A DNA stretch of 21,299 nt, from positions 1-21,299 of the IMG/VR virus record IMGVR_UViG_3300031658_000168; one strand, 5' to 3'. Numbering within the stretch: the first letter of the stretch is position 1; each line of letters opens with the position of its first letter. This DNA is from a virus. The notes under the pieces were generated by a model. It did not search any database, was not told the origin of the DNA, and saw only the letters and a list, made by a program, of their open reading frames with translations. Below, piece after piece: positions 20,667 to 21,299 of this stretch. The position numbers and the translations under genes are program-made.

Positions 20667-21245
20667 ATGTATATAGACGAAAAACTTATTAAAATACTAG
20701 AGCCGCATCTAGGTGAAACCATAGATGTTAGTTATGCTATAAGCCTTGTAAAAACCATAACAGAAGAGTACGGGAAAGTCAATACACCCGATGTTGTGAG
20801 TACGCTGTGTGAGTGTGGAGGAAATAAACAATATAATTTTAAAACAAACGGAATCATGAGAGAAATAAAATTTAGAGGACTGCGATTAAAAAAAGACTAT
20901 AATTCAAGTTTTCACGATAGTAAGTTTAAGTTTGGTAATCTGCTAAATAATCAAACAATAGGAGAGGTGGGTTCTAATTTAGATTCATACGAGTATGCAG
21001 ACGTTATTCCAGAAACAGTAGGTCAATTCACAGGATTAAAAGACAAGAACGGAAAAGATATTTATGAAGGGGATGTGATTTACTCGCCACAACATAATCC
21101 TGAAAAAATGGAAGTAAAATTTATTGAAGGAGGGTTTTGTATGGATTTGGGGGGTGCTAATTGTCCTATTGATATAAATCATTTTTATTCTTCATCAGGA
21201 GTAAAAATCGAAGTAATAGGAAACATACACGAACAAATGAATTAA
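20667..21245 (+). CDS. YopX-family protein with an N-terminal extra segment
   Basis: A 192-residue protein. From Met64 (ATG at 20856) the sequence is a typical YopX domain: MREIKFRGLRLK at its start, then VIPETVGQFTGLKDKNGKDI, YEGDVIYSPQ, and KIEVIGNIHEQMN at the end. YopX proteins (Pfam PF09643) are common in phages, and their function is not established. Residues 1-63 (MYIDEKLIKILEPHLGETID, then CECGGNKQYNFKTNG with Cys48 and Cys50) do not belong to the usual domain. They could be a fused small domain or a separate ancestral gene. The first ATG has an A-rich leader and the internal ATG also fits, so both forms may be made. The stop lies in the right copy of the 31-bp direct repeat. Confidence 0.8.
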   Translation: MYIDEKLIKILEPHLGETIDVSYAISLVKTITEEYGKVNTPDVVSTLCECGGNKQYNFKTNGIMREIKFRGLRLKKDYNSSFHDSKFKFGNLLNNQTIGEVGSNLDSYEYADVIPETVGQFTGLKDKNGKDIYEGDVIYSPQHNPEKMEVKFIEGGFCMDLGGANCPIDINHFYSSSGVKIEVIGNIHEQMN

Positions 21246-21261
21246 CACAATCTTTATATTA
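21231..21261 (+). repeat. Direct repeat, right copy (31 bp)
   Basis: 29 of 31 positions match 19837-19867. It spans the end and stop of the YopX gene and part of the following gap. The two copies bracket a block of about 1.36 kb with three genes. Confidence 0.8.
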
Positions 21262-21283
21262 ACTAAAAACAAATAATATAATT

Positions 21284-21299
21284 ATGAAGTATAAAGATT
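21284..21299 (+). CDS. Start of a further gene, cut by the window end
   Basis: An ATG at 21284 with an A-rich leader (AAATAATATAATT) opens MKYKD before the window ends. The spacing and leader are like other starts here. Nothing can be said about the product. Confidence 0.4.

Noticed and set aside
1-21299. tRNA or rRNA genes
   Set aside because: I looked for T-loop-like GGTTCGA sequences with matching stems and for conserved rRNA segments; the one GGTTCGA (about 18372) is inside the methyltransferase gene with no tRNA fold.

Overview
The window looks like the morphogenesis, lysis and early/replication part of a tailed phage or prophage of a Bacteroidota host, most likely Flavobacteriaceae. 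The DNA is AT-rich. Gene starts have A-rich leaders rather than Shine-Dalgarno sequences. Intergenic TAnnTTTG boxes match the Bacteroidota -7 promoter element. Many proteins resemble families I know from Flavobacterium/Cellulophaga-type phages: XkdF-like protease, NinG/Rap, a DUF6291-like replication protein, YopX and an M15 endolysin. All supported genes lie on the + strand. No terminase, integrase, tRNA or CRISPR array is visible, so this is part of a larger genome. The presence of a tape-measure protein suggests a long-tailed (siphovirus-like) virion.

Layout. (1) 1-4249: tail-tip and fibre region: the end of an unknown structural gene, a large tail protein, a leucine-rich-repeat protein, a Gp80-like tail protein and a small ORF. 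(2) 4230-8430: tape measure, prohead protease, scaffold-like protein and major capsid protein, ending in a strong terminator. (3) 8446-9030: a probable tail tube gene closed by a second terminator. (4) 9118-11804: a small protein, a portal with an unusual C-terminal Cys/His domain, and a head-tail adaptor. (5) 11839-12903: two small membrane proteins (holin candidates), an M15 peptidase endolysin, a small helical protein and a terminator. (6) 12957-15719: a new transcription unit starting at a TAnnTTTG promoter, with a run of very small, translationally coupled genes, including a possible annealing protein and a ribbon-helix-helix-like protein. (7) 15734-19868: recombination/replication module with NinG nuclease, DUF6291-like replication organiser, a solitary DNA methyltransferase and a RecA-like ATPase. 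(8) 19931-21245: three accessory genes flanked by a near-perfect 31-bp direct repeat.

The morphogenesis order is unusual: tail tip and tape measure first, then protease, scaffold, capsid and tail tube, with portal and adaptor last. The most interesting regulatory signal is a bipartite element, TTGTTACAAAA, 13 bp, GTTTATTAAAA. It is present exactly before the protease and scaffold genes and in a degenerate form, with the same spacer, before the 9118/portal unit. It is probably a phage-specific promoter or operator.
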